Shown: piece by piece, positions 7,365 through 14,694 of the stretch
Numbering within the stretch: the stretch's first letter is position 1
Layout: every line of letters starts with the position of its first letter
Assembly (NCBI GenBank): GCA_910586555.1
Contig: CAJUJY010000052.1
Span: 9,899 to 25,058 of the forward strand
Length of the DNA: 15,160 nucleotides
Origin: an uncultured Lachnospiraceae bacterium
GTDB lineage: Bacteria; Bacillota; Clostridia; Lachnospirales; Lachnospiraceae
Direction of reading: 5' to 3'
Notes under the pieces: generated by a model
Told to the model about the DNA's origin: nothing
The model's input: only the letters and a program-made list of their open reading frames with translations
The model's database searches: none
Position numbers and translations under genes: made by a program

Positions 7365-7802
7365 CTACAGTTTTAATTTTTTTATTAAACTCTTATTAAT
7401 CTTTCCATTTACAGACATATTTTTCTTTTTCTGGAATTTTTTAATAGCTTTTTTGGTTTTGGCATTATATATTCCATTGGCACTGCCACATTTATATCCT
7501 GCCTTATTAAGTTTTGCCTGCACTTTTTTTACAGTGGAAGCTTTATAATACTGGTAAGCTGGTTCTGTGCAGTAATAAGGGCATACACCATCAGGATGTG
7601 CATGGTCAGGGTGGTGGCTGCAATCATAATCATTATTTATGCAGTTATTATGTCCTTCATGGTGTCCGTTGTTATAGTCATAATCATAACTGTAATCATA
7701 ATTATGGTGTCCGCCACCATGGTGCCCATGTGCAAATGCAGTGCCAGAAGCCAGCATAAGGCTTAAACATGCTGCAACGGCAACAATCCTTTTAATTTTC
7801 AT
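7365..7802 (-). CDS. Secreted His-rich protein with peptidoglycan-binding domain
   Basis: A 145-aa protein with a signal peptide (MKIKRIVAVAACLSLMLASG, likely cut after AFA near residue 24). About residues 25-78 are unusually rich in His, Tyr, Asp and Asn (HGHHGGGHHNYDYSYDYDY, later HHEGH and SHHPDHAHP), with roughly twelve His and four Cys. This composition suggests binding of Zn, Ni or Cu, but no such role is shown. The C-terminal 60 residues form one PG_binding_1 unit (KVQAKLNKAGYKCG, then NGIYNAKTKKAIKKFQ), which anchors proteins to peptidoglycan. There is no catalytic domain. GGAGG lies 8 nt before the start, and a consensus promoter lies further up. Confidence 0.88.
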   Translation of the reverse strand: MKIKRIVAVAACLSLMLASGTAFAHGHHGGGHHNYDYSYDYDYNNGHHEGHNNCINNDYDCSHHPDHAHPDGVCPYYCTEPAYQYYKASTVKKVQAKLNKAGYKCGSANGIYNAKTKKAIKKFQKKKNMSVNGKINKSLIKKLKL

Positions 7803-7853
7803 AGGCCACTCCTCCTTTTAAATATAATTTATCCGTTATTATATAATACTGCT

Positions 7854-7882
7854 AATATATCATACAGTATATATTGTGTCAA
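7854..7882 (-). promoter_or_regulatory. Sigma-A promoter of the His-rich gene
   Basis: Reading the minus strand, TTGACA (7877-7882) and TATATT (7854-7859) are separated by 17 bp. Transcription would start near 7847, about 45 nt before the start codon. Confidence 0.72.
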
Positions 7883-7938
7883 CAAGAAACCATATTTGTT
7901 TCATGGCAGTTTCATAAATTTCCAAATGTGTATAAGTG

Positions 7939-7944
7939 TATAAA
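7939..7944 (+). promoter_or_regulatory. Candidate -10 box for the large RNA
   Basis: TATAAA, preceded by TG, lies so that transcription would start at about 7950-7951, exactly the first base of the terminal helix of the RNA element. No good -35 box is found at 16-18 bp. A second candidate faces the other way from the far end: on the minus strand, TTGTGT (8694-8699), 17 bp, TAAAAT (8671-8676). Confidence 0.3.
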
Positions 7945-7949
7945 CAGAA

Positions 7950-8668
7950 GATAATTTATAGTTATCCTGCGTTGGGTTTTTGTATATACTTAAGGTTGTG
8001 TACATGCAGCAGTTTTATATATTTTCTGTAGCAGGCACGTTCCCACTACGATAGCGCACACAGCAGTGCATAAAACCTGTAAATACCAGGCTTAAGCACT
8101 GGTGGCGCTATAGTGCCTTTTACAGAAAATATATAAAACTACATGCATGTTCTTACGTTTCATGGGAATTAAAAGTTTTCCTGCTTGTATTTTAACTTTT
8201 TGATAAAATTTTATATTTGTCTGGAAGACAGAGAACCAGGATATACAACGCTCCCTGGTTATTATCTGTAACCTGTATTTTCCAGTAAATCTTAAACCTG
8301 GGTCATGTGGAAGACTTTTATATCCCATGTAAGAGGTACTTTTGCACTGTTACATGTGCAAGTACAGCACAATGCCATTAAAGCAGATAAATCCACAAGA
8401 AATATTTCTATAAGCTGCCAAAACGTATACTACCTGGCAAGTTCCAAATGTGCTCCCAATGGACAGATGTACGCAGCCGCCGGTGTTTAAGCCCTGTCTT
8501 AAATGCTTCAAAGAAGTTTTTTCTTTGAAGCATAAGGGCTTTATGCACCGCTGCGTGCAAGTCCAAGCGTAAGCGGGCTGTCCATGGGACACTTTGGAAC
8601 TGCCAGGGCATAATATTTTAACTTTCCATTTGAAATAAACCTAAACCGTGGATAACTATAAATTATCC
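7950..8668 (+). ncRNA. Candidate large ornate structured RNA, about 720 nt
   Basis: This stretch holds no gene with a ribosome binding site on either strand, but it is packed with nested inverted repeats. P1 is 7950-7967 with 8650-8667, 18 bp perfect, extended by 7974-7979 with 8637-8642. Domain 1 is one long hairpin, 8002-8150, including a perfect 20-bp stem (8011-8030 with 8121-8140). Domain 2 is 8151-8155 with 8330-8334 plus 8161-8166 with 8324-8329, enclosing hairpins 8171-8200 and 8215-8290. A small hairpin is 8342-8347 with 8356-8361. Domain 4 is a bulged rod, 8433-8607. The domains abut, as in a folded multi-branch RNA. A G7974-U8642 wobble favours the plus strand. Size and layout recall ROOL, GOLLD or OLE RNAs, but no family is assigned. 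A non-autonomous transposon with terminal repeats is the main alternative. Confidence 0.65.
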
Positions 8669-8710
8669 ATATTTTACATTACAATCCAGCATAACACAAA
8701 ATAAAACATG

Positions 8711-8750
8711 TTGTATTATTTGTATAAGTAAGTTATACTATTTTTATAAT
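8711..8750 (+). promoter_or_regulatory. Promoter region of the DUF4358-MBOAT-DHHW cluster
   Basis: TTGTAT (8711-8716) and TATACT (8734-8739) are spaced 17 bp apart. A perfect TATAAT also lies at 8745-8750, but with a poor -35. Either would leave a leader of about 65-75 nt. The remaining bases, to 8819, hold only the GGAGG ribosome binding site (8808-8812). Confidence 0.45.
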
Positions 8751-8819
8751 ACCTGGGTGGGAATGAAGATGCCAGATTCTATGGTTTTCTGGTAAGTTTA
8801 CAGAATTGGAGGATAAATT

Positions 8820-9395
8820 ATGAAGAAAAAATTATTAGCTGTCTTTATGGCGGCTTCATTAGCAGCAGGCAGTACGGCACATGTTCCAGTGTTAAATGAT
8901 AAAACAGTTGTAGCAGAGGCTGCTAAGAAAAAAGTTAAAACACCATCAGTTAAAAAACTGCGCAAGGCAATAGTAAATGAATTTGGTGAAAATTACCTTG
9001 CTGATATGTCTTTAACAAAAGATGAAATAAAAGAGCGGTATGGAATAGCCCCTTCATGGTATACAGATATTATTGCAGAAATTCCAATGATGAGCGCCCA
9101 TGTTGATACACTGGTTATTGCAAGGGCTAAGAATAAAAATACAAAGAAAAAGATTAAAAAACAACTAACAGATTACAGGAATACGCTGGTTAATGATACT
9201 ATGCAGTATCCTATGAATTTGTTAAAGATACAGGCATCAAAGGTGTATGTAAAAGATAATTATGTGTTCTTCCTTCTGCTTGGTTCTGTGGACAGCAGTT
9301 TAGAGGAAACAGGGACAGATGAACAGATTATTGAAGCATACCAGGATGAAGTACAAAAGGCAGTAGATGCCATAAATTCATTATTTAAAAAATAA
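8820..9395 (+). CDS. Secreted DUF4358-like protein
   Basis: A 191-aa protein with a signal peptide (MKKKLLAVFMAASLAAGSTA), then a Lys-rich segment and a compact alpha/beta domain. The pattern of this domain (a VDTLVIARAKNKNTKKKIKKQL strand-helix, a Tyr-containing helix, then VYVKDNYVFFLLLG) resembles DUF4358. That family is commonly encoded next to MBOAT and DHHW genes in Clostridia, which supports the call. Its biochemical role is unknown; assistance in surface-polymer acylation is inferred from the neighbours. There is no lipobox cysteine, so it is probably secreted or tethered by an uncleaved helix. GGAGG precedes the start, and the MBOAT gene begins 15 nt after the stop. Confidence 0.7.
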   Translation: MKKKLLAVFMAASLAAGSTAHVPVLNDKTVVAEAAKKKVKTPSVKKLRKAIVNEFGENYLADMSLTKDEIKERYGIAPSWYTDIIAEIPMMSAHVDTLVIARAKNKNTKKKIKKQLTDYRNTLVNDTMQYPMNLLKIQASKVYVKDNYVFFLLLGSVDSSLEETGTDEQIIEAYQDEVQKAVDAINSLFKK

Positions 9396-9410
9396 ACGGG
9401 GGACACTTAT

Positions 9411-10835
9411 ATGGTATTTAGCAGCCTTTTGTTTTTATTCCGCTTTTTGCCATGTGTCCTGGTTATTTACTTTATAGTGCCAGGTTGTTTTAAGAATACT
9501 TGGAAGAACCTGGTGCTATTTTTATCAAGCCTTGTATTTTATGCATGGGGAGAACCTGTATATATTGTACTGATGCTTTTTTCAACTGTGGTTGATTATA
9601 TAAATGGAGGGTTTGCAGGGTATTTTATAAAAAGGAACAGGAAAAATACAGCAAGGCTTTTTGTAATTCTTTCCGCAGTAATTAATTTATTGCTTCTTGG
9701 TGTATTTAAATATGCAGGTTTTGTAACAGGAATATGGAATAATATAAGTGGCATGGATATTAAAATAAAGGAGCTTGCACTTCCTATAGGCATATCTTTT
9801 TATACATTCCAGACTATGTCATATACAATAGATGTTTACAGGAAAGAAGCAGAACCCGAAAGAAATATTATAAATTTTGGAGCTTATGTTTCTATGTTTC
9901 CACAGCTTATAGCAGGCCCGGTAGTAAGGTTTAAGGATATTTCTGTAATGCTTAGGGAAAGGAAGATTCAAGCAGATAAGTTATCTTATGGCACAATAAG
10001 ATTTGTAGCAGGGCTTGGCAAAAAAGTAATCCTTGCAAACCAGGCAGGGGAAATTTTTAAAATGATTATATCCAACGACCCACACAGCCTTACTACACTT
10101 TCTGCATGGTTTGGGCTTTTAATGTTTTCATTCCAGATATATTTTGATTTCTCTGGATATTCAGATATGGCTATAGGGCTTATGGCAATATTTGGGTTTA
10201 TAATCCCAGAGAACTTCAATTACCCTTATATGTCAAAAAGCATTACAGAGTTCTGGCGCAGGTGGCATATATCACTTGGCACATGGTTTAAAGAATATGT
10301 TTATATACCACTTGGCGGCAGCAGGAAGAAAATGCCAAGGACTTTTTGTAATATTTTTATTGTATGGTTTCTAACAGGCTTATGGCATGGTGCAAGCTTT
10401 AATTTTATAGCATGGGGAATGTATTTCTGCTTTTTCCTGCTATTAGAAAAAACCTGGCTTTTAAAGATACTTGGCAGGATTCCAGCAGTTTTTGGCCATA
10501 TATATGCAATTCTTGTGGTTTATGCAGGCTGGCTTCTTTTTGCATGGGAAGATATTACAGGGCACAGGGCATTTATTAAGACAATGGCAGGAATGGCAAG
10601 TGCAGGTTTTAGTAACAGAAGCACAATGTATATGCTTGTCAGTAATATAATCCTTCTTGTTATTTTAATAGCTGGAAGTACAAATATTCCTGCAAGGGCA
10701 GCAAAATGGATTTGTGGCAGGAATGAAATTTGTAAAAGCATTTTGCAGGCAGCATTTGTAGCTGTAGTATTTATTATATCAGTTTCATATCTGGTAAATG
10801 GAACTTATAACCCGTTTTTATATTTCAGGTTTTAA
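9411..10835 (+). CDS. MBOAT-family membrane O-acyltransferase (AlgI/DltB-like)
   Basis: A 474-aa polytopic membrane protein with about ten hydrophobic helices, the usual length for the AlgI/DltB group. Family landmarks are visible: PIGISFYTFQTMSYTIDVYR, MFPQLIAGPVVRF, the cytosolic-loop stretch NFNYPYMSKSITEFWRRWHISLG, and LTGLWHGASFNFIAWG with the conserved active-site His326. Relatives pass acyl groups across the membrane for O-acetylation of alginate or cellulose-like polymers or for D-alanylation. Here the DHHW partner favours O-acetylation of an exported polysaccharide. The polymer itself is not identified, as no synthase gene is nearby. Ribosome binding site GGGGGA; co-transcribed with the DUF4358 gene. 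Confidence 0.93.
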   Translation: MVFSSLLFLFRFLPCVLVIYFIVPGCFKNTWKNLVLFLSSLVFYAWGEPVYIVLMLFSTVVDYINGGFAGYFIKRNRKNTARLFVILSAVINLLLLGVFKYAGFVTGIWNNISGMDIKIKELALPIGISFYTFQTMSYTIDVYRKEAEPERNIINFGAYVSMFPQLIAGPVVRFKDISVMLRERKIQADKLSYGTIRFVAGLGKKVILANQAGEIFKMIISNDPHSLTTLSAWFGLLMFSFQIYFDFSGYSDMAIGLMAIFGFIIPENFNYPYMSKSITEFWRRWHISLGTWFKEYVYIPLGGSRKKMPRTFCNIFIVWFLTGLWHGASFNFIAWGMYFCFFLLLEKTWLLKILGRIPAVFGHIYAILVVYAGWLLFAWEDITGHRAFIKTMAGMASAGFSNRSTMYMLVSNIILLVILIAGSTNIPARAAKWICGRNEICKSILQAAFVAVVFIISVSYLVNGTYNPFLYFRF

Positions 10836-10969
10836 CCTTAGTCAAGAGAATATCCGCAATCCGCATTTCAAGCAATCTCTGGTTGCTGCAAGCAGGCAGG
10901 CATTAGGGACTTGCTTAATGAAGTTAAGAAAGAATTAATATACAGGTATCTATAATATATGCCATATAT

Positions 10970-10988
10970 ACAGGCGTTAGCCGCCTGT
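10970..10988 (+). promoter_or_regulatory. Hairpin between the MBOAT and DHHW genes
   Basis: ACAGGCG (10970-10976) pairs with CGCCTGT (10982-10988) across a 5-nt loop, shortly before the DHHW ribosome binding site (GGGGAGG). A perfect TATAAT at 10951-10956 lacks a good -35. The 182-nt gap could hold a secondary promoter or a partial attenuator that sets the ratio of the two proteins. Nothing else is recognisable in it. Confidence 0.35.
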
Positions 10989-11017
10989 TATTAATATGCA
11001 GGGGAGGAAACAGGTTT

Positions 11018-12145
11018 ATGAAACGTTTTTTTAAACTTCTGCCAGTGGCAGTGTTCCTTTTTATGATTATGGCTGTAATGTCTGCTGGCATTTTACAAAA
11101 AGATAAAACTTATTCTTCTGCTGAAAACAGGACATTACAGGCATTTCCAAAGCTTAATGTAAAAAGGGTACTTAATGGCAAGTTCCAGAAGAAGTATGAA
11201 ACTTACCTAAGTGACCAGTTTCCGGAAAGGGATTTGTGGGTAAAATTACAGACCATAACAGAAAGGGCATTTGGTAAAACGGAATCAAATGGTGTGTATT
11301 TTGGCAAGGGCGGATATCTTTTGGAGAAGTATACAGATAAAGATATTAATGGTAAAACTGCAGATAAAAATATTAATGTACTTGGAAAGTTTGTAAAAGA
11401 GGCTTTAAAAGTTTCAGATGTTAAAGTTATGATGGTTCCATCTAAAACATTTACCCTGGACAATTACCTGCCAGATTTTGCAGAAACTTATAATGAAAAT
11501 ATATTTTATAATAAACTGGAAAAAAAGCTGCCAGATAATGTTATTATAGATATTTACAGCATTTTAAAGGAACATGCAGATGAAGGCATATTTTATAAGA
11601 CAGACCACCACTGGACAACATCTGGTGCATGGCTTGGGTACAATGAATATATTAAAGCATGTGGCGGTGATATGGAAAATGCAGCCAAAAAGAAAAATTT
11701 CAAAAAAGTTTCAGATAATTTTCTAGGCACAACATTTTCAAAAGTAAACCTGTACTCTGCGAAAGATGAAATAAATATTTATGAACCAGAAAATGAAATG
11801 GAGGTTGTATATAACCTTGGGGAAAAGACAGAAAATACATTTTACCAGGAAAAATTTCTAAAGAAAAAGGACAAATACAGTGTATTTTTTGGTGGGAACC
11901 AGGCAGTACTTGAAATATCAGGGGGAGTTAAAAATAATAAAACACTTTTTATTATAAAAGATTCTTTTGCTAACTGTATAATACCATTTCTGGCAGAGGA
12001 TTATGAAAAAGTTGTTGTAGCAGATATGCGCCACCTGAATATAGGAATGACAATGCTTTTAAGAAAGTATAAACCAGATGAGGTATTTGTGCTTTATAAT
12101 ACTATACAGTTTATGCAGGATAAGGAATTTGCATTAAAACTGTAA
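11018..12145 (+). CDS. DHHW-family (AlgJ-like) polysaccharide acylation protein
   Basis: A 375-aa protein with an N-terminal signal anchor (residues 8-28) and an extracellular SGNH-hydrolase-like domain. The family hallmark TDHHWTTSGA places D196, H197, H198 and W199. KDSFAN (K314-S316) resembles the KDS motif that supplies the second conserved block. The N-terminal segment FPERDLWVKLQTITERAFGKTESNGVYFG also matches the group. Such proteins receive acyl groups from the partner MBOAT protein and place them on the exported polymer. Length and motifs look intact. It follows the MBOAT gene by 182 nt and precedes the importer gene by 31 nt. Confidence 0.9.
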   Translation: MKRFFKLLPVAVFLFMIMAVMSAGILQKDKTYSSAENRTLQAFPKLNVKRVLNGKFQKKYETYLSDQFPERDLWVKLQTITERAFGKTESNGVYFGKGGYLLEKYTDKDINGKTADKNINVLGKFVKEALKVSDVKVMMVPSKTFTLDNYLPDFAETYNENIFYNKLEKKLPDNVIIDIYSILKEHADEGIFYKTDHHWTTSGAWLGYNEYIKACGGDMENAAKKKNFKKVSDNFLGTTFSKVNLYSAKDEINIYEPENEMEVVYNLGEKTENTFYQEKFLKKKDKYSVFFGGNQAVLEISGGVKNNKTLFIIKDSFANCIIPFLAEDYEKVVVADMRHLNIGMTMLLRKYKPDEVFVLYNTIQFMQDKEFALKL

Positions 12146-12176
12146 TACTATGTTTTAGAGAGGAAGAATTTAAGTA

Positions 12177-13784
12177 ATGGATAATACTAGAATTAAAAAG
12201 ATTTTGTACCTGTTTATAACAGCAGTATTTGCAGGTTTTATTTTTGCAGGGAGCACCTGCCAGGCAAAACAGGAGTTTATTGTTGGCTTTGATGCAGAGT
12301 TCCCTCCATATGGGTATATGGATGAAAACGGTGATTATACAGGCTTTGACCTGGATCTGGCAGAGGAAGTCTGTAAACGTAATGGCTGGACTTTAGTAAG
12401 ACGTCCAGTTAAATGGGACTTTAAAGATTCAGAGCTTGAAACAGGGGCTATTTCATGTATATGGAACGGGTTTACAATGAATGGCAGGGAGAATGAATAT
12501 ACATGGTCAACACCATATGTTGATAATTCCCAGGTAGTAATTACAAGGAGTAATTCAGGAATTACAGCGCTTAAAGACCTGTCTGGCAAAATACTTGCCG
12601 TACAGTCTGATTCATCGGCACTTGCTGCGCTGGAAGGGGAAAGTGCAACAGATGAAAATAAAGCTCTTGCAAAGTCATTAAAAGAGCTCCAGCAGGTAGA
12701 GGATTATAATTCTGCTTTTATGAACCTTGAAAGTGGTATGGTTGATGCTATTGCAATGGATATAGGAGTTGCAGCATACCAGCTTTCATCAAAGGGTGAT
12801 GAATTTATAATGCTTGATGAAAGACTTTCAACAGAAGAGTATGGCATAGGTTTTAAACTTGGTAATACAGAACTTAGGGACCAGGTGCAGGTTACATTAC
12901 TTGAAATGCTTGAAGATGGCACATTTGGGGATATTGTTAAAAAATGGGGGCTTTCGGACAGCGCATGTCTTAGCCTTAGTGATACTACATATATAGACGG
13001 CGGCAAAGTGCCAATGCCTGGCGGTACTAACCTTAAGAACCAGGATAATGCAAACGGAAAAGAGGATGACAGTAAAGAAGATGAAAACAGCCAGACAGGC
13101 AATATACAATCTGGCGCACCAAAAGTTAAAAAACTTGGTGTTATTAAAATTATAAAACAGCTTTTATCGGGACTTGCCTCAACAGCAGCAATATTTATAT
13201 TTACGGTATTATTTTCAATGCCTCTTGGGCTTGTTATTGCTGTTGCAAGAATGTCAAGATTTAAAATACCACAGTGGATAGCAAGGATTTATATTTCAAT
13301 TATGAGGGGAACCCCGTTAATGTTACAGCTTTTTGTTGTATTCTTTGCACCACATTACATATTTAAAATTCCAACACCGCCTTCTTACCGTTTTTATGCA
13401 GTAATAATTGGATTTTCATTAAACTATGCTGCATACTTTGCTGAAATATACCGTTCAGGCATACAAAGTATCCCACAGGGCCAGAGGGAAGCAGCGCAGA
13501 TTATGGGATATAACAGAATGCAGACATTCTTCAGGATAATATTCCCACAGATGGTTAAACGCGTACTTCCGCCTGTAACCAATGAAGTTATAACACTTGT
13601 AAAAGATACATCACTTGCATTTGCAATTTCCTATGCAGAAATGTTTACAATGGCAAAACAGATTGCCGCAGCCCAGACATCATTATTACCTCTGTTTGTG
13701 GCAGGAGTGTTTTATTATGTATTTAACTTTATTGTTGCCTTTTTAATGGAAAGAATTGAAAAACGTCTTGACTATTATAAATAG
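12177..13784 (+). CDS. Amino-acid ABC importer, receptor-permease fusion
   Basis: A 535-aa fusion. Residues 1-31 are a signal peptide with a likely cut after CQA. Residues about 33-262 are a family-3 solute-binding domain (FIVGFDAEFPPYGYMDENGDY, then GFDLDLAEEVC, WNGFTMNGRENEYTWS, ALKDLSGKILAVQSDSS). A hydrophilic, acidic linker spans about residues 270-318 (GKEDDSKEDENSQTG). From residue 321 the chain is a GlnP/HisMQ-type permease with the EAA loop YRSGIQSIPQGQREAAQIMGYN that docks the ATPase. The fused receptor places the substrate at the transporter mouth. Polar amino acids are the likely cargo; the exact one cannot be read from the sequence. Its ATPase follows 113 nt downstream. Confidence 0.93.
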   Translation: MDNTRIKKILYLFITAVFAGFIFAGSTCQAKQEFIVGFDAEFPPYGYMDENGDYTGFDLDLAEEVCKRNGWTLVRRPVKWDFKDSELETGAISCIWNGFTMNGRENEYTWSTPYVDNSQVVITRSNSGITALKDLSGKILAVQSDSSALAALEGESATDENKALAKSLKELQQVEDYNSAFMNLESGMVDAIAMDIGVAAYQLSSKGDEFIMLDERLSTEEYGIGFKLGNTELRDQVQVTLLEMLEDGTFGDIVKKWGLSDSACLSLSDTTYIDGGKVPMPGGTNLKNQDNANGKEDDSKEDENSQTGNIQSGAPKVKKLGVIKIIKQLLSGLASTAAIFIFTVLFSMPLGLVIAVARMSRFKIPQWIARIYISIMRGTPLMLQLFVVFFAPHYIFKIPTPPSYRFYAVIIGFSLNYAAYFAEIYRSGIQSIPQGQREAAQIMGYNRMQTFFRIIFPQMVKRVLPPVTNEVITLVKDTSLAFAISYAEMFTMAKQIAAAQTSLLPLFVAGVFYYVFNFIVAFLMERIEKRLDYYK

Positions 13785-13785
13785 C

Positions 13786-13876
13786 CAAAACTATTATAGT
13801 CAAAACTATTATAGTTTTACTATTATAGCCTTATTATTATAAACAGTCCTGGCTGTTATATATAGTCTGGCTGTTA
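13786..13876 (+). repeat. Short tandem and inverted repeats between permease and ATPase
   Basis: The 15-mer CAAAACTATTATAGT is perfectly duplicated in tandem (13786-13800 and 13801-13815). Further partial ACTATTATA copies lie at 13770 and 13819. Bases 13802-13807 and 13813-13818 form a 6-bp hairpin. The 10-mer CTGGCTGTTA then occurs twice (13849 and 13867). The stretch may modulate readthrough from permease to ATPase, or may simply be slippage-prone spacer. Confidence 0.7.
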
Positions 13877-13897
13877 CAAACAGATGGAGGATTTACA

Positions 13898-14656
13898 ATG
13901 AATGTCTTGGAGATGGATAATATTAAGAAAAGCTTTGGAAGCAAAGTTGTATTAAAAGATATAACATTAAAGGTTAAAAAAGGTGAGGTTGTATCAATTA
14001 TAGGGCCGTCAGGTTCAGGAAAGTCAACACTTTTAAGATGTGCAACATTCCTTGAACATATTGATAACGGGGAAATTTCATATACAGGTAAAAAAATAGT
14101 AACAAGCAATGCAGGCAGTGCAGTTTACCCGCATAAAAAAGAATTGCAGCAGGCATGTTCAAACTTCGGGCTTGTGTTCCAGAATTTCAATTTATTTCCG
14201 CATTTTTCAGTAATGAAAAATATTTCTGATGCGCCTGTAGTAATACAAAAAAGAAATAAAGAAGAAGTTTACAAAGAAGTAAGGGAACTGCTTAAAAAAG
14301 TTGGCATTGAAGATAAGGAAAATGCATACCCTTGTGAACTTTCAGGCGGGCAGCAGCAGCGTGTAGCTATTGCAAGGGCACTTGCACTTAAACCTAAGAT
14401 GCTTTACTTTGATGAGCCTACATCAGCCCTTGATCCTGAGATTACAGCAGAAATATTACGTGTATTAAAAAGCCTGGCAGCAGAAAAAATGACAATGGTA
14501 ATAGTAACACATGAAATAGACTTTGCAAGGGCAGTTTCTGACAGGGTTGTATTTATGGATGGCGGCATAATAATAGAAGAAGGAAAACCAGAAGATGTTA
14601 TAGACAACCCTGGAAATGAACGTACAAAAGCATTTTTAAAGAAGCTGCATATATAA
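13898..14656 (+). CDS. Amino-acid ABC importer ATPase (GlnQ-like)
   Basis: A 252-aa ATPase subunit of a polar amino-acid importer. All motifs are intact: Walker A GPSGSGKST (36-44), Q-loop VFQNFNLFPHFS, signature LSGGQQQ (148-154), Walker B LYFDEPTSALD with D172 and E173, and switch His205 in VTHE. It should pair with the fused receptor-permease directly upstream through that protein's EAA loop. GGAGG lies upstream of the ATG by a suitable distance. It is slightly longer than typical because of an insertion after the A-loop region (KIVTSNAGSAVYPHKKELQQ), which is common in clostridial members. Confidence 0.95.
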   Translation: MNVLEMDNIKKSFGSKVVLKDITLKVKKGEVVSIIGPSGSGKSTLLRCATFLEHIDNGEISYTGKKIVTSNAGSAVYPHKKELQQACSNFGLVFQNFNLFPHFSVMKNISDAPVVIQKRNKEEVYKEVRELLKKVGIEDKENAYPCELSGGQQQRVAIARALALKPKMLYFDEPTSALDPEITAEILRVLKSLAAEKMTMVIVTHEIDFARAVSDRVVFMDGGIIIEEGKPEDVIDNPGNERTKAFLKKLHI

Positions 14657-14694
14657 GAATTTTATATGGTATGTGTGTACTGTAAAAACTATAG

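Noticed and set aside
8092..8611. Several frames of 61-80 codons on both strands within the 1-kb gap
   Set aside because: None has a ribosome binding site, and their composition is Cys/His/Trp-rich as expected from structured non-coding sequence. They lie within the paired helices of the RNA candidate.
7950..8668. Group II intron, RNase P RNA, tmRNA or 6S RNA
   Set aside because: No domain V-like hairpin with an AGC triad and no RNase P or tmRNA conserved blocks were seen; the element is too long for 6S RNA. These remain worth a covariance-model check.
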